Shown piece after piece: positions 10,169 to 21,871 of a DNA stretch of 64,000 nucleotides. Position 1 is the first letter of the stretch; each line of letters begins with the position of its first letter. The translations under genes and the position numbers were made by a program. A model generated the notes under the pieces. It did not search any database, had not been told where the DNA came from, and worked only from the letters and a program-made list of their open reading frames with translations. This DNA comes from UBA7803 sp034522075 (lineage in GTDB: Bacteria; Pseudomonadota; Gammaproteobacteria; Pseudomonadales; Azotimanducaceae), in NCBI GenBank assembly GCA_034522075.1, contig JAXHLO010000009.1, positions 1 through 64,000 on the forward strand. The letters run 5' to 3'.

Positions 10169-11326
10169 CGTCGCTGCCGGCGAGCGTGAGGAGGCGTCCT
10201 TCACGGACCTTCCGCCAGTCTCCGCGCTCCTCGCTTCCGATCAGCAGGAGGCGCTCGCAGCAGCCCGACAACATGCACGCGACGGAGGCGAACTCCTCAT
10301 CGTCGCCGACTCTTGCGCGGACGAAGCGCTGCGAGAGGAGTTGCTCAACGATCGGCTTCGCGGTGCTGCATCGTGGTGCCGTGACCCAGCCTGCGCGCGT
10401 GCGCGCGCCACGCGGTCGACCGGATCTGGTCGCTCACCGAGCGGTACGACGGGCAGGCCGAAGCGTGTCGGCCACACCCTGCGAAGCCTCACGACCGTCC
10501 GCCCGGGCGAGGCACCGCGGCGCTGGCTCTGCCCATACTCTCCCGGCACGTACGCGTGGTGGCAGATGGTGACTCTCTGCCTCGGCAGACCAGGGCAGGA
10601 GTTGGTGCCTGTCGAGGTCTCCTGAACTGGAGCGATGGCCCGAGATCCGCCCGTCGGAGCCGCGTCACGGCGGCCTCGGGTACGCCGACCTTCTGGCGCC
10701 GACGGACTTGCTCCGGGCACGGCCGCTCCTGCAGGACGTTGCCGCTGGAACAGGTGACGGTGGGGGTGAGCCTGTCGACCAGTCGCTCCTTGACGATCTT
10801 CGGAAGACCTTCCCGTCAGGCCCGGGTAACGTGGATCTATGCGAGCTCCGAGGCTGGTGCCGCGATCGCGGTCCACGATGGCCTCTCCGGTTCCCCTGTC
10901 GAGTGGCTCGACAGGACCGATGGCAAGCGCGCACGACTCGCGATCATCCAGGACGAGTTGGTCATCGAGTCCCCGTTCCATGGTGACGGACTGGAGGGGA
11001 GCATCTACACGGGCGACCGCGTCGAGGTACGAGACGGACGGGTCCACATCATCGGTCGCACTGGACTCAGAGGAGGTCAACGTCGGCGGGTCGAAGTTCG
11101 CACTGTCGCGACTGAAGGAGGTGCTGTTGCAGCACCCCGATGTCCAGTGGGCGAACGTGCGCTCCAGAAGGGCACCGGTGGTCGGTCAGGTGCTGGTGGC
11201 TGACCTCGTCGTTGGCTCTCCGGTATCGGAACGGGAGATCACCGCTTGGTGCGAGAGTCGGGTCCCGAGTACGCCGTCCCGCGAAGACTGAACTTCCTCG
11301 ATGCGATACCTCTCCAAGGGACCTGA
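10140..11326 (+). CDS. AMP-dependent acyl/aryl ligase (frameshifted)
   Basis: An ANL-superfamily adenylating enzyme. The phosphate-loop motif SGTTGRPKRVGHT lies near 10,435-10,475, slightly changed from the usual SGTTG-x-PK. PYSPGTYAWWQM follows. Later pieces are WIYASSEAGAAIAVHDG (near 10,830-10,880), the acid motif YTGDRVEVRDGRVHIIGRT (near 11,005-11,060) and EEVNVGGSKFALSRLKEVL, the hinge and C-terminal lid. It ends VPRRLNFLDAIPLQGT. The GTG start at 10,140 lies inside the end of the carrier-protein gene. Several frameshifts occur near 10,400, 10,620, 10,830, 11,060 and 11,270; the last is in a run of C, as expected for homopolymer errors. It probably activates a carboxylic acid for transfer to the neighbouring carrier protein (inference). 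Confidence 0.7.
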
Positions 11327-11332
11327 AGAGCC

Positions 11333-12095
11333 ATGTCTAACAGCTCCATGCCTACTCGATCTCCAGATCCCCGCCGCGACCCGTGCTCGTGTCGGGTGGC
11401 TCCCGGACTGGGCCTCGCGATCAGCGGCAGAGGCTCGTCTCGGCCGGTGTCAAGGTCGCCTGCTTCTCACGGACTCTGTCCCCGGAGATCCAGCATCTCG
11501 CAGAGCAGCACCCGCAGCGACCATGCATCGGTGACCAGTTGATCTCTGCGGATACCCAGGCTCTGAAGGGGTTCGTCACCGCAGCCGAGGACCGGTTGGG
11601 GCCACTGGATGGTCTCATCAACAACGCTGCGATCGGCCAGGACTCGCTGCTCGTCCAGACCAGCGAGGATCACATATCGGCCATCATCGACACCGATCTG
11701 ACTGCACCCCTGTTGCTCACGGCGGTTGTTCCTTCGGAAGGTCTTCATCCGGAGTGGCAGGGCTCGTATCCTCACCATCAGTTCACTGTGTTCCCAGCGT
11801 GGATTCGCCGGGCTGACGGCGCACTCGGCGGCAAAGGGGCTGGAAGCGGCCACGCGTACGCTCGCGCGAGAGGTCCACGGGCGCGCCTTGGTCAACGCCA
11901 TCGCGCCCGGGTTTCTTCGCCTCTGAGATGTCGTCGGTGCTGGGGTCGGAGCAGTTGACCACGCATCGCCCGGCGAACTCCCACGGGCGACTTGTCGAGA
12001 CAACCGACCTCCTTCCGATGGTTCGCATGCTGATGCTCGAGCACACCAATATCAACGGTCAGGTTCTCACCGTCGATGGTGGTGCTTCGATCTGA
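11333..12095 (+). CDS. SDR-family oxidoreductase, FabG-like (frameshifted)
   Basis: A classical short-chain dehydrogenase/reductase. The cofactor motif VLVSGGSRGLGLAI can be rebuilt across two frames near 11,380-11,420. LINNAAIGQDSLL (the NNAG-type motif) is near 11,610-11,650. ILTISSLCSQRGFAGLTAHS with SAAKGLEAATRTLA carries the catalytic Ser. The usual Y-x3-K tyrosine appears replaced by H (AHSAAK), though a base error could explain this. The end VNAIAPGF and INGQVLTVDGGAS is diagnostic for FabG-like members. Three frameshifts. ATG 11,333 follows the ligase stop by 6 bases. It probably reduces a ketoacyl or keto-sugar substrate of the same module. Confidence 0.7.
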
Positions 12096-12546
12096 TGCAC
12101 GACGGAGAGGATCGGGGCGCAGCGGCCTGGCTCGCTGGTGCACGGTGCTCAGTTCGTGTGGTGGCTTCGGCCGACCATGAGCGGCGGCCGGCCGGAGGCG
12201 AGGAGCTACGTCGGTGACGGGCGGCTCGTCGTGCTCGCCGCAGACGAGCAGATCGGCTGAAGCCTGGCGGTTCGCCATCGACGCGGAACGACGAGGACAA
12301 GCCCCTCCAAGCCATCTGGCCCGCTCGCGGCACTTCTCGTCCGGATCCGACTTCTGGCGATCCTGGACCCAGTTCGAGGTCGCGTGCAAGCTGCATGATC
12401 GACCCGTTGCCCATGCGTTGTCGATGGACGCAGGCGAACTGCACGCCGGGATTTCGCTCTGTTCGTTCGACCTCGAAGACCTCGCGGTCAGTGTCGGCTT
12501 CCTGCTGGAGCCTCGCTACATGCGCACATCCAGCGTCAGAACCTGA
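12095..12546 (+). CDS. Small protein, possible phosphopantetheinyl transferase (frameshifted, uncertain)
   Basis: ATG 12,095 overlaps the SDR stop (TGATG-type coupling). The readable part is VGDGRLVVLAADEQI, then, after a frameshift near 12,230, an open stretch to 12,546 with WRFAIDAERRG, FWRSWTQFEVACKLHDRP and a C-terminal ISLCSFDLEDLAVSVGF. The W-T-x-F-E-x-A-x-K arrangement recalls the WxxKEA/K motif of Sfp-type transferases, which would suit a neighbour of a carrier protein. The similarity is weak and the sequence is damaged, so this remains a suggestion. The 3' end overlaps the convergent hexapeptide transferase gene by about 11 bases. Confidence 0.3.
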
Positions 12547-13025
12547 GGATGCGGGCCGTCGGGCCGAAGACCGTTGATCCTCCGGGCACATCGGTTGTCA
12601 CGACGCTGTTCGGACCGATCTTCGCACCTGTCACCGATCACGATCGCGCCCATCAGTACTGCTCCTGCTCCGATCTGAACATCGCTGCCGATGACGGGGT
12701 GGTCGTCAGCATCATCCGCGAGGTGGGCCCGTCCCATCGTCACACCTTGGCGTACCAGACAATCGTCCCCTACGACCCCGTCCTTGTGGAACACGATGCC
12801 GCCGGCATGCGGAATATGCACGCGCCGACCAAGGATCGTGGAGTCTCGCAGTTCGACCCCGCCTCTCACGGAACGTCGCTGGATGAGCTTGTAGGTGAAC
12901 GACAGGGCCTTGCGCACCGGAACGGACCTCACGCCGCGACGGAAACGGCCGAGTCGATAGGCGAGCAGGGCTTGCGTTCCCGGGTGGTGCCAATCACGGC
13001 CGTTCGTGCGCCAGTCCTCCCGCAC
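12536..13025 (-). CDS. Serine O-acetyltransferase-like hexapeptide acyltransferase (frameshifted)
   Basis: A left-handed beta-helix acyltransferase. It reads REDWRTNGRDWHHPGTQALL, AYRLGRFRRGVRSVP, LGRRVHIPHAGGIVFH, then the hexapeptide turns GDDCLVRQGVTMG and IGSDVQIGAGAVLMGAIVIG. After a shift near 12,620 it continues KIGPNSVVTTDVPGG and VFGPTARILRF to the stop at 12,536. In stand-alone biosynthetic clusters such CysE-like proteins often acetylate sugars or other small acceptors, so a role in cysteine synthesis should not be assumed. The real start is probably upstream of GTG 13,025, because FREFLDL precedes it in frame, but no good ATG is visible. Confidence 0.7.
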
Positions 13026-13167
13026 CAGGTCAAGGAACTCGCGGAACGTCGCGATGGGAGGCTCGCCGTCGGCGGCGTCGCTCGTGGTCGCTCGACCGAG
13101 TCGCTCCGGCGCTTCCTCGGATCCGCGTACCTGACATCACTCGTCCTCATCCGTGCCTAGGGAACCG

Positions 13168-14418
13168 ATGGCAACCCGCAGCCTCGATCAGCTAGCCGCG
13201 GCCAGTTGCCCAGACATCGAGGCGAGCGCGGCAGGCCGGTTGTCGCGCCAGGTGAGAAGCGCGCAGCAGACTGGTCTCAGATTAACGGGACTGCTCGGTC
13301 GAGGCTGTTGAACCACCGGTCGTGAGAGCGCCCAAAACCGTACCGCCCCTGCGTCCACCCCGGCGGCGCGTTCGGCTCCTGCCGCTACAAACTGCGCAGT
13401 TTCGAGGAGAATCAGCGGGAATACGAACGCCTCATCGACGTATTCCGCGCCCACGACATCCGCTATTTTTTGCGTCAGACGGCGGCGGCGGCTCACAGGA
13501 CACAGCCCACAAGGTGTCCCAGGGCTATACCTCGGCCGACGGATTTCCCCATCACCTGCATCGGCGTGCCCAAGACGGTGGATAACGATCTGCCCTTCAC
13601 CGACTGCTGCCCGGGCTTCGGCTCGGTGGCGAACACGGTGGGGCGGCCGCGTCCACCCGCGAGGCCGGGCTGGACGTCGCCTCCATGTGCGATACCTCTA
13701 CCAAAGTGTTCGTGCTCGAGGTCATGGGCCGCCATGCCGGCTGGATCGCCGCCGCCGCCGGGCTGGCCAGCGAGGAGCCCGGCGATCCGCCCCACATCAT
13801 TCTGCTGCCGGAAGTACCCTTCGACCGGGCCCGCTTTCTCGACAGGGTTCGCGACCACGGTGCGCCGGCGCGGCTACTGCGCTGATCGTGGTGTCCGAAG
13901 GTGCGCAATATGCGGACGGTACGCTTCTCGCCGACGCCGGCGGCAAGGACGCCTTCGGCCACACCCAGCTCGGCGGCGTGGCGCCGTTCATTGCCCGTAT
14001 GGTGAAAGATGAGCTGGGGTTCAAATATCACTGGGCGGTGGCGGACTATCTGCAACGCGCGGCCCGGCACATGGCATCGGCCACGGACGTGGCCCAGGCT
14101 TACGCCGTGGGTCAGGCGGCGGTGGAGTTTGCCCTGGCCGGGCGCAATGCGGTGATGCCCATCATCGTCCGCAAGCAGGACAAACCCTACCGCTGGGAAA
14201 TCGGTGAAGCACCGCTGGCCAGGGTCGCCAACGTGGAGCGCAAGATGCCGAAACGCTACATCAGCCGGGATGGCTTCGGCATCACGGCCGCGGCACGCCG
14301 CTACCTCTCGCCCCTCATCGCCGGCGAGGACTACCCGCCTTACCGCAACGGGCTGCCGCAGATCGCACGGCTGAAAAAGGAACTGGCGGCGAAGAAGCTG
14401 CCGGCGTTTCAGGTTTGA
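13168..14418 (+). CDS. pfp: Pyrophosphate-dependent 6-phosphofructokinase (frameshifted in the 5' half)
   Basis: It catalyses the reversible phosphorylation of fructose-6-phosphate with pyrophosphate. From ATG 13,168 to the stop there are exactly 417 codons, the usual length of this family, so the gene is complete, but indels break the frame before 13,890. Visible parts: EASAAG near 13,222 (compare INASAAG), GGAFGSCRYKLRSFEENQRE near 13,345-13,405, SQDTAHKVSQ near 13,490 and ITCIGVPKTVDNDLPFTD near 13,555-13,605. Then come KVFVLEVMGRHAGWIAAA near 13,705 and the clean part from 13,885: FGHTQLGGVAPFIA, DYLQRAARH, MPKRYISRDGF. The GVPKTVDND and MGRHAGW motifs mark PPi-type phosphofructokinases. 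It faces the membrane pyrophosphatase at 14,806. Confidence 0.85.
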
Positions 14419-14431
14419 GCCGCGAAGATCG

Positions 14432-14737
14432 ACCCTTGCGGCTATCTGGCTGCACGGCGGCCATACCGGCAATAGTCCCGCCGTTGCCGCGCTGACCGGC
14501 TGCGCCGGCACCACCGATGCCGTGCGCCGCAACGATGACGGCACCCTCGACGTGGAATGCTCAGGCGGCTATCACGACTGGTCGCGCTGTCACGAACGCG
14601 CCGCCGCGGCCTGCCGGCCGGACGGCTTCGAGATCGTCTCGCGGGTCAGCAATGAAGGCAGTTCCGGTGTGGGCAGCCGTGACTGGTCCATCGGCGGGTC
14701 AGAGGTGTCGCGCATGCTCATCGTCCGCTGCGGCTGA
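14432..14737 (+). CDS. Putative lipoprotein, start unclear
   Basis: A small exported-type protein of about 70 residues after a probable lipobox (LTGC at 14,493-14,504), followed by AGTTDAVRRNDDGTLDVECS, GYHDWSRCHERAAAACRPDGF, VSRVSNEGSSGVGS and a terminal RMLIVRC. The paired Cys residues and this C-terminal pattern occur in small gammaproteobacterial lipoproteins of unknown function. The frame stays open upstream to about 14,420 but no ATG, GTG or TTG is found there, so the signal peptide start is either damaged by an indel or the gene starts at GTG 14,522 without a signal. It lies between pfp and hppA. Confidence 0.45.
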   Translation, partial: TLAAIWLHGGHTGNSPAVAALTGCAGTTDAVRRNDDGTLDVECSGGYHDWSRCHERAAAACRPDGFEIVSRVSNEGSSGVGSRDWSIGGSEVSRMLIVRCG

Positions 14738-14805
14738 TCCGCTGCGCGGACCCGGCGCGGGCAATCGAATGCCGCGCCGGGCCGCGAGGACGGTCTGGCC
14801 GGTTA

Positions 14806-16833
<2,028 letters not shown>

Positions 16834-16931
16834 TGATGTCCCCAAGATCCGAATATGACGAACGAGCCGGAGCGCCTGGTTGCTACTGCCTGCACCAGTT
16901 GAGCGCACCGTCCGACCTAACGGCGGCGCGT

Positions 16932-16960
16932 ATTCTAACGATTCGAAATAAGAATAAGAA
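16932..16960 (-). promoter_or_regulatory. Putative sigma-70 promoter of hppA
   Basis: On the minus strand, TTCTTA (16,960-16,955) and TAGAAT (16,937-16,932) are separated by exactly 17 bp, in an AT-rich island within GC-rich surroundings. The -10 box is about 95 bp upstream of the hppA start. This is a visual match to the sigma-70 consensus. Confidence 0.5.
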
Positions 16961-16994
16961 CCGCTCGGATGTGCGGTGATGTACGAAAACCCGC

Positions 16995-18030
16995 TCAGCC
17001 CTGGGCGAGCAGGGAGCGCAGATCGCTGATGCCGGCATTGGCCCGGGAAACGTAGGAAGCCATGACCAGCGAATGGTTGGCCAGCACGCCGAAACCGGAG
17101 CCATTGAGGATCACCGGGCTCCAGATGGCGTCCTGGGTGGCTTCCAGTTCGCGGATGATCTGCTGCAGGCTGACCCGGGCGTTTTTCTTGTCGAGAATGT
17201 CGCCGAAGTCATGCTCCATGGCCTTGAGCAGGTGCACCGAGCGCCCAGGTCTGGCCGCGGGCCTCGTAGAACGCGTCGTCGATGGCCATCCACGGCGTCT
17301 GAATCGTGCCGTCGCTGGCCACCGGGGTGGCCTGCGTGGCATCCGGGTCGCCGGCCAGGTCGGTGTCGAGCTGAGGTTTGCCGACGCTGGCGGAGAGCCG
17401 CTGCGACACGCTGCCCAGGCGGGTTTCCACTCCTTCCAGCCAGCGGCGCAGGTTGTCGGCCCGGGCATAGAACTGGGCATCGGGTTCGTCCGGGTCGGAC
17501 AGGCGCTGCAGGTAGCTTTCGAACAGGCGGATGCCGTCGCGGTATTCGCTTTCACTCTGCGGGAACGCCCAGCTCGAGTTGTCGAAGAAGAACTTGCCCT
17601 CCGCCTGCGACAGATCTTCGTCTTCCCGCGACTGGCTCTGCGAGCGCGAGAAATCGATGCGATAAGCGCGGGCGGCATCGCGCAGCTGTATCAGCACGCC
17701 GAATTCCCAGTTGGGCACGTTGTCCATCCACACCCCGGGCGGGAACAGGTCGTTGGACAGATAGCCGCCGCGTTTGTCGAGCAGGGTCTCGGCCATGCGC
17801 AGCAGTGTCGTGGTGGTGGTGTAACCGGTGACCAGCGAGCGATCCCGATCTTCGGCGTGGGCGGTCGCGTATTCGTTGACGCCGAACATGTCCGGCTCGT
17901 AGTCCCACCACCAGGCGAGGATCAGGCACAACAGCAGATAGGCGGCCACCGCGCCGGCAGCGATCCGGCCCGCCGAACCGAAGGAGGCAACCGGTTTGAG
18001 CAGCTTCTGCCGGAGAGTTCCAGTTGCCAT
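16995..18030 (-). CDS. DUF2333 family membrane-anchored protein (one frameshift)
   Basis: A DUF2333 protein of unknown function, about 345 residues. One N-terminal membrane segment (AAGAVAAYLLLCLILAWWW, residues about 23-41) is followed by a large periplasmic domain with YTTTTTLLRMAETLLDKRGG, DLFPPGVWMDNVPNWEFGVL and SQAEGKFFFDNSSWAFPQSE. The frame breaks near 17,243, where one base is gained or lost inside 'QTWAL-VHLLKAMEHDFGD', and continues to the stop at 16,995 with NGSGFGVLANHSLVMASYV. Its ATG overlaps the stop of the upstream PCu(A)C gene, so it is the last gene of a three-gene operon. The break is probably a sequence error. Confidence 0.8.
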
Positions 18031-18505
18031 CAGATGTCGCCTCCTGTGGCGATGGTTTCAAAGTGCACGGCAACCGTGGAGCCGTCGCGCAGTTGCAGTT
18101 CGATGTCGATGCCGGCTTCCAGGGAGTCGACGCCGAATATCATCAGGTGTCTGCCTCCAGGTTCGAAGCGTACGGTCTCTCCCGGGGCAATCTCAACCGC
18201 ATCGAGCCGCCGCATGCGCATCATGTCGCCGTCCTGTACGGTGATGTGCATCTCGATGCTGCGCGCCTGCCCGCTGCGGGCGCCGCTCAGCACCATGGCG
18301 TCGGCCGTGCCGTTGCGGGCGCGGAAGTAACCGGCCGTTTTGTCCTGACCCGGTATGAGCGCCCGGACGCGGGCTTCGCTGATCACCAGCGCATCGCGCT
18401 CGCCGGCATCCGGTCCGCTGCAGCCCATGCCGGCCGGCAAGCGCGGCATGGGCAGCGGAAGAGGCCGTCCGGGCGGCCCAGCCTGCGGCGGCTTGAACGG
18501 CTCAT
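18030..18505 (-). CDS. PCu(A)C-type copper chaperone-like protein (frameshift near the N-terminus)
   Basis: Residues matching the periplasmic copper chaperone domain (formerly DUF461): EMHITVQDGDMMRMRRLDA, VEIAPGETVRFEPGGRHLMI and a C-terminal GSTVAVHFETI. The metal ligands of the H-x-M...M...H-x-M pattern are at least partly present (His in HIT, Met in DMMRM, HLM). ATG 18,505 sits in an ATGA overlap with the upstream lipoprotein stop and follows GGAGG, so it is the natural start. The frame from it breaks near 18,455, and the chaperone frame can be entered at ATG 18,449 (MPRLPAGMGCSG), where GMGC resembles a lipobox. Family members deliver Cu(I) for cytochrome oxidase assembly. Confidence 0.65.
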
Positions 18506-19281
18506 GGTGCCTCCGGGAAACACAGCACCTCGACCCGGGGCGGCGAGCCGATATCGAGTTCCGCCTGAATGCGCGCGCCGCCGCTGGCTTCGGCCATCTG
18601 CTGATAGATCCAGCGGCCGTCGGCGCGGTAGCATGCGTGCCGTGATCCGGGCGCGGCAACCATTGCCGCAGCTGGCGCAGGCCGGCCTCGGCGCAAGGTG
18701 CCCTGCAGGCCGGTATCCCGATTGCGCACCCGCTCACCGTCCAGGCTGATCACATGGCGGTCGGCGTGGGTCAGCAGATCGATCTGCGCCTGGGCCGGTG
18801 CGATGCCCGGATGCTCGGGATCCACCAGCCGGGCGCGGTCGAGCATGGCGCGTCCCTGGGTGAAGCGCCCTTGGCCGGCCGCCCCGAGGGCCAGTTCCAC
18901 GTAGCGTTCGACGATTCGTTCCCTGCCGCGGCGGGCTTCCTCGTTGTCCGGGTCGAGCAGGCGCACCTGGTCATAGAGATCCAGGGCGCTGTCCGCGGCG
19001 GGATAGGTGAGATGATCGCGCTGGATGGCCCGGGCGGCACGATCCAGCAGATCCTCGACGCGTTGCCGCTCGGTGCGGTTCAAAGCATCGGTATCGGTGG
19101 CCGGTTCCGCCGCGTCTGCGGTCGGTGCGTTGTCGGCCGGCGGTTCTGCCGGCGTGCTGCTCACCGTGGTCTCCGGTCCGGTGAGGTAGGCACAGCCGGC
19201 GGCGGCCAGCAGCAGGCAGCCCAGAATCCCCACTCGACCGGTTGCACGGCGCACATTGTTCACACTTCTATTAGACTTCAA
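18502..19281 (-). CDS. Lipoprotein with TPR-like helical repeats
   Basis: A 259-residue protein with a clear lipoprotein signal: VGILGCLLLAAAGCAYL, lipobox AAGC with Cys at about residue 30. An Ala/Pro/Thr-rich linker follows, then helical repeats (ALDLYDQVRLLDPDNEEARR; GRAMLDRARLVDPEHPGIAP) that look like TPR motifs. The C-terminal part ends WIYQQMAEASGGARIQAELD and PPRVEVLC. I do not recognise a named family. It starts the lipoprotein-PCu(A)C-DUF2333 operon and diverges from dsbD, 112 bp away. The segment between residues 180 and 215 is unusually Arg/Ala/Pro-rich and could hide a pair of compensating indels. Confidence 0.6.
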   Translation of the reverse strand: MKSNRSVNNVRRATGRVGILGCLLLAAAGCAYLTGPETTVSSTPAEPPADNAPTADAAEPATDTDALNRTERQRVEDLLDRAARAIQRDHLTYPAADSALDLYDQVRLLDPDNEEARRGRERIVERYVELALGAAGQGRFTQGRAMLDRARLVDPEHPGIAPAQAQIDLLTHADRHVISLDGERVRNRDTGLQGTLRRGRPAPAAAMVAAPGSRHACYRADGRWIYQQMAEASGGARIQAELDIGSPPRVEVLCFPEAP

Positions 19282-19393
19282 GGCTCAGGTCTCAGATTGG
19301 CCCGTCGGTGGCCCCTATAGTGCCCGCTGCGGGTGGCGAACTCCATCCGCCCGGCCGTGTCCGATAGGGTCAACGCAGATACAGGAACGCAGC

Positions 19394-21309
19394 GTGTCAG
19401 GAATCCGCACTGCCTTATTGCCAGGTTTCAAGCCGCCGCGGCTGCTGCTCGCTGCGCTGCTGCTTGCCGGCGGCCCTCTGTGGGCTGCCGATGGCGGCTC
19501 GGCTCTGTCTAAATGGCTGCAGGAGGACGATGACTTCCTGCCGGTGGACGAAGCCTTCCAGCTCACCACCGACCTCGGCTCCGACGGCGCCATTCTGGCC
19601 CGCTGGGAAATGCCCGACGGCTACTATCTGTATCGCCACCGTTTCGATTTTCAGACGCGCCCCCTCGAGGGTGAAAGCACAACCACCGTCGTACTTGGCG
19701 AGGCCGAGATTCCACCGGGCAAGCCCAAGGTGGACGAGTACTTCGGCGAGGTCGAGGTCTATTACCAGGACGCCCAGATTCGTGTTCCGGTGGCCAGCGG
19801 CTCCGGTGCCGTGGAGGTCGGTATCTCCTATCAGGGCTGCGCGGATGCGGGCCTGTGCTATCCGCCGGAGACCAAGTGGGTGGCCCTGAACCTTAGAGGC
19901 CCGGCGGACGGCGCGGCTACCGGTCGACCAGCGCGTCAGGGTCGGGCGGCGGCGTTCCGGCGACCGAGGAACAGTCCATGGCGGCGTTGCTGTCCGGCGA
20001 CAGCCTGGGGCTGGCGCTGGCGCTGTTCTTCCTCGGCGGCATCGCTCTGGCCTTCACGCCCTGCGTGCTGCCCATGGTGCCCATTCTCTCCAGCATCATC
20101 GTCGGTGAATCAGCCACCATCACCCGCGGGCGCGCCTTTTCCCTGTCGCTGGCCTACGTCCTCGGCATGGCTTTCACCTATGCCTTGTTCGGCACGGTGG
20201 TGGGCCTGTTCGGCGCCAGCCTGAATCTGCAGGCGGCGCTGCAGTCGCCGCCGTTGCTGGTGTTCTTTGCAGCGGTATTCGTGGCGCTGTCGTTGTCCAT
20301 GTTCGGTTTCTACGAGCTGCAGCTTCCGCAGCGCTGGCAGAACGGCCTCAACGCCCTGGGTAACCGCGTGGGCGGCGGCAAGCACCTGAGCGTGGTGGTC
20401 ATGGGTTCGCTGTCGGCGCTGGTGGTTTCGCCGTGCATTTCTGCGCCGCTGGCCGGCGCCCTGATCTATCTGAGCACCACGGGCGACGCAATACTCGGCG
20501 GCGGCGCCCTGCTGGCGCTGGGGCTGGGCATGGGTGTGCCGCTGCTGCTCATCGGTGCCAGCGGCGGCCACCTGCTGCCCCGGGCCGGTGCCTGGATGAA
20601 CGCGGTCAAGGCCGTGTTCGGCGTGGGCCTGCTGGCGGTAGCCGTGTGGTTGCTGGAACGGGTGGTGCCGCCGGCGCTGACCCTGGCGCTGTGGGCGGGG
20701 CTGGCCATCGGTGTAGGCGTCTATCTGGGCGCTCTGGATTTTTCTCCGCGGCAGGGGCTGCGGCAACTGTGGAAGGCGGGCGGTGCGTTCAGCTTCATCT
20801 ACGGCGTACTGCTGCTGATCGGTGCCGCCAGCGGGGCCCACGACCCGCTGAAGCCGCTGGCCGGCTTTGGCGTGGCCGGCGCGGGAGAAGGCGGCGGTAC
20901 TGCGCGGCAGGAAGCCGTGTGGCACGACGTGGCCAATCTGCAGGAAGTGCGCGCCGAGCTCGCTCGGGCTCAGGACAACGGCCGGCCGGCCATCCTCGAT
21001 CTGTACGCCGACTGGTGCATCTCCTGCAAAGTCATGGAGCGTTCGGTGTTTCCGCGCCCGGAAGTGGACAGCCGCCTCGCCCAGTTCCACCTGCTGCGCG
21101 CCGACGTGACCCGCAACGACGCCGAAGACAAGGCGCTGATGAACGAGTTCGGACTGTTCGGCCCGCCCAGCCTGGTGTTCTTCTCGCAGCACGGCGACGA
21201 GATGCGCGACGTGCGCATCCAGGGCGAGGTGGGCGCCGAGCGGTTTGCCGAGCATCTGCAGGCGGTCCTCGACCGCGAGGCGGCCGGCGGCACACTGGCC
21301 GGCCTTTAG
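19394..21309 (+). CDS. dsbD: Thiol:disulfide interchange protein DsbD (one frameshift)
   Basis: It carries electrons from cytoplasmic thioredoxin to the periplasm, keeping DsbC and CcmG-type proteins reduced. GTG 19,394 begins a signal peptide (LLLAALLLAGGPLWA), then the alpha domain with GYYLYRHRF and the Cys pair in YQGCADAGLCYPP. The frame shifts near 19,940 inside the linker. The eight-helix beta domain follows, with FTPCVLPMVPIL and VVSPCISAPLAGAL, its two redox cysteines. The gamma thioredoxin domain has DLYADWCISCKVMERSVF (CxxC). All six catalytic Cys are present. About 638 codons is slightly long but usual. The linker frameshift would uncouple the domains if real; a sequence error is more likely. 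Confidence 0.9.
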
Positions 21310-21413
21310 TCTGGCGATACACCTCACCGGCCGACAAGCTGGCCCAGGCTCCCCGTATTCTGGCAAACTGCGGCCACCCGCCGGATGCCGGCCTGTGACC
21401 CGAGAGAAGCGAC

Positions 21414-21860
21414 ATGGCGCGTCTGCTGGTCCTGCACGGACCGAACCTCAATCTGCTGGGCAGCCGCGAGCCCGAGATCTACGGCAGCGACACGCTGGCG
21501 GACATCGATGCCAGACTGTCCAGCCAGGCCGCTGAGGCCGGTCACGAGTTGCAGAGCTTTCAGAGCAACGCCGAGCATGCGCTGATCGAGCGCGTGCACC
21601 AGGCCAGAGAGGACGGCGTCGGCTGCATCATCTTCAACCCCGGCGCCTTTACCCACACCAGCATTGCGCTGCGCGATGCCCTGCTGGGTGTGGCGATTCC
21701 CTTCATCGAGGTGCACCTGTCCAACGTGCACGCCCGGGAAACCTTTCGCCGCCACTCCTATCTGAGCGACGTGGCTGCCGGCGTCATCAGCGGCCTGGGC
21801 GCCCAGGGCTACGAGCTGGCTCTGCAGGCTGCGATGGCAAGGCTCGGCGATACACCCTGA
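21414..21860 (+). CDS. aroQ: Type II 3-dehydroquinate dehydratase
   Basis: Third step of the shikimate pathway: 3-dehydroquinate to 3-dehydroshikimate. 148 residues, the normal length. Motifs are LLVLHGPNLNLLGSREPEIY (active-site Tyr/Asn/Arg), FNPGAFTHTSIALRDAL and FIEVHLSNVHARETFR, with the catalytic Tyr in EIYGSD and His in EVHLSN. ATG 21,414 follows GAGAGAAG. It starts the aroQ-accB-prmA run, and accB begins 11 bp after its stop. Confidence 0.95.
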   Translation: MARLLVLHGPNLNLLGSREPEIYGSDTLADIDARLSSQAAEAGHELQSFQSNAEHALIERVHQAREDGVGCIIFNPGAFTHTSIALRDALLGVAIPFIEVHLSNVHARETFRRHSYLSDVAAGVISGLGAQGYELALQAAMARLGDTP

Positions 21861-21871
21861 GGTAGCGTTGC

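Noticed and set aside
13168..13900. pfk truncated at its 5' end by a sequence join
   Set aside because: ATG 13,168 to the stop is exactly 417 codons and weak N-terminal matches (EASAAG) are in the right place, so the gene is full length but contains indels.
20110..21366. A 418-codon minus-strand frame
   Set aside because: It is antisense to dsbD and low in complexity (Gln/Arg/His-rich).
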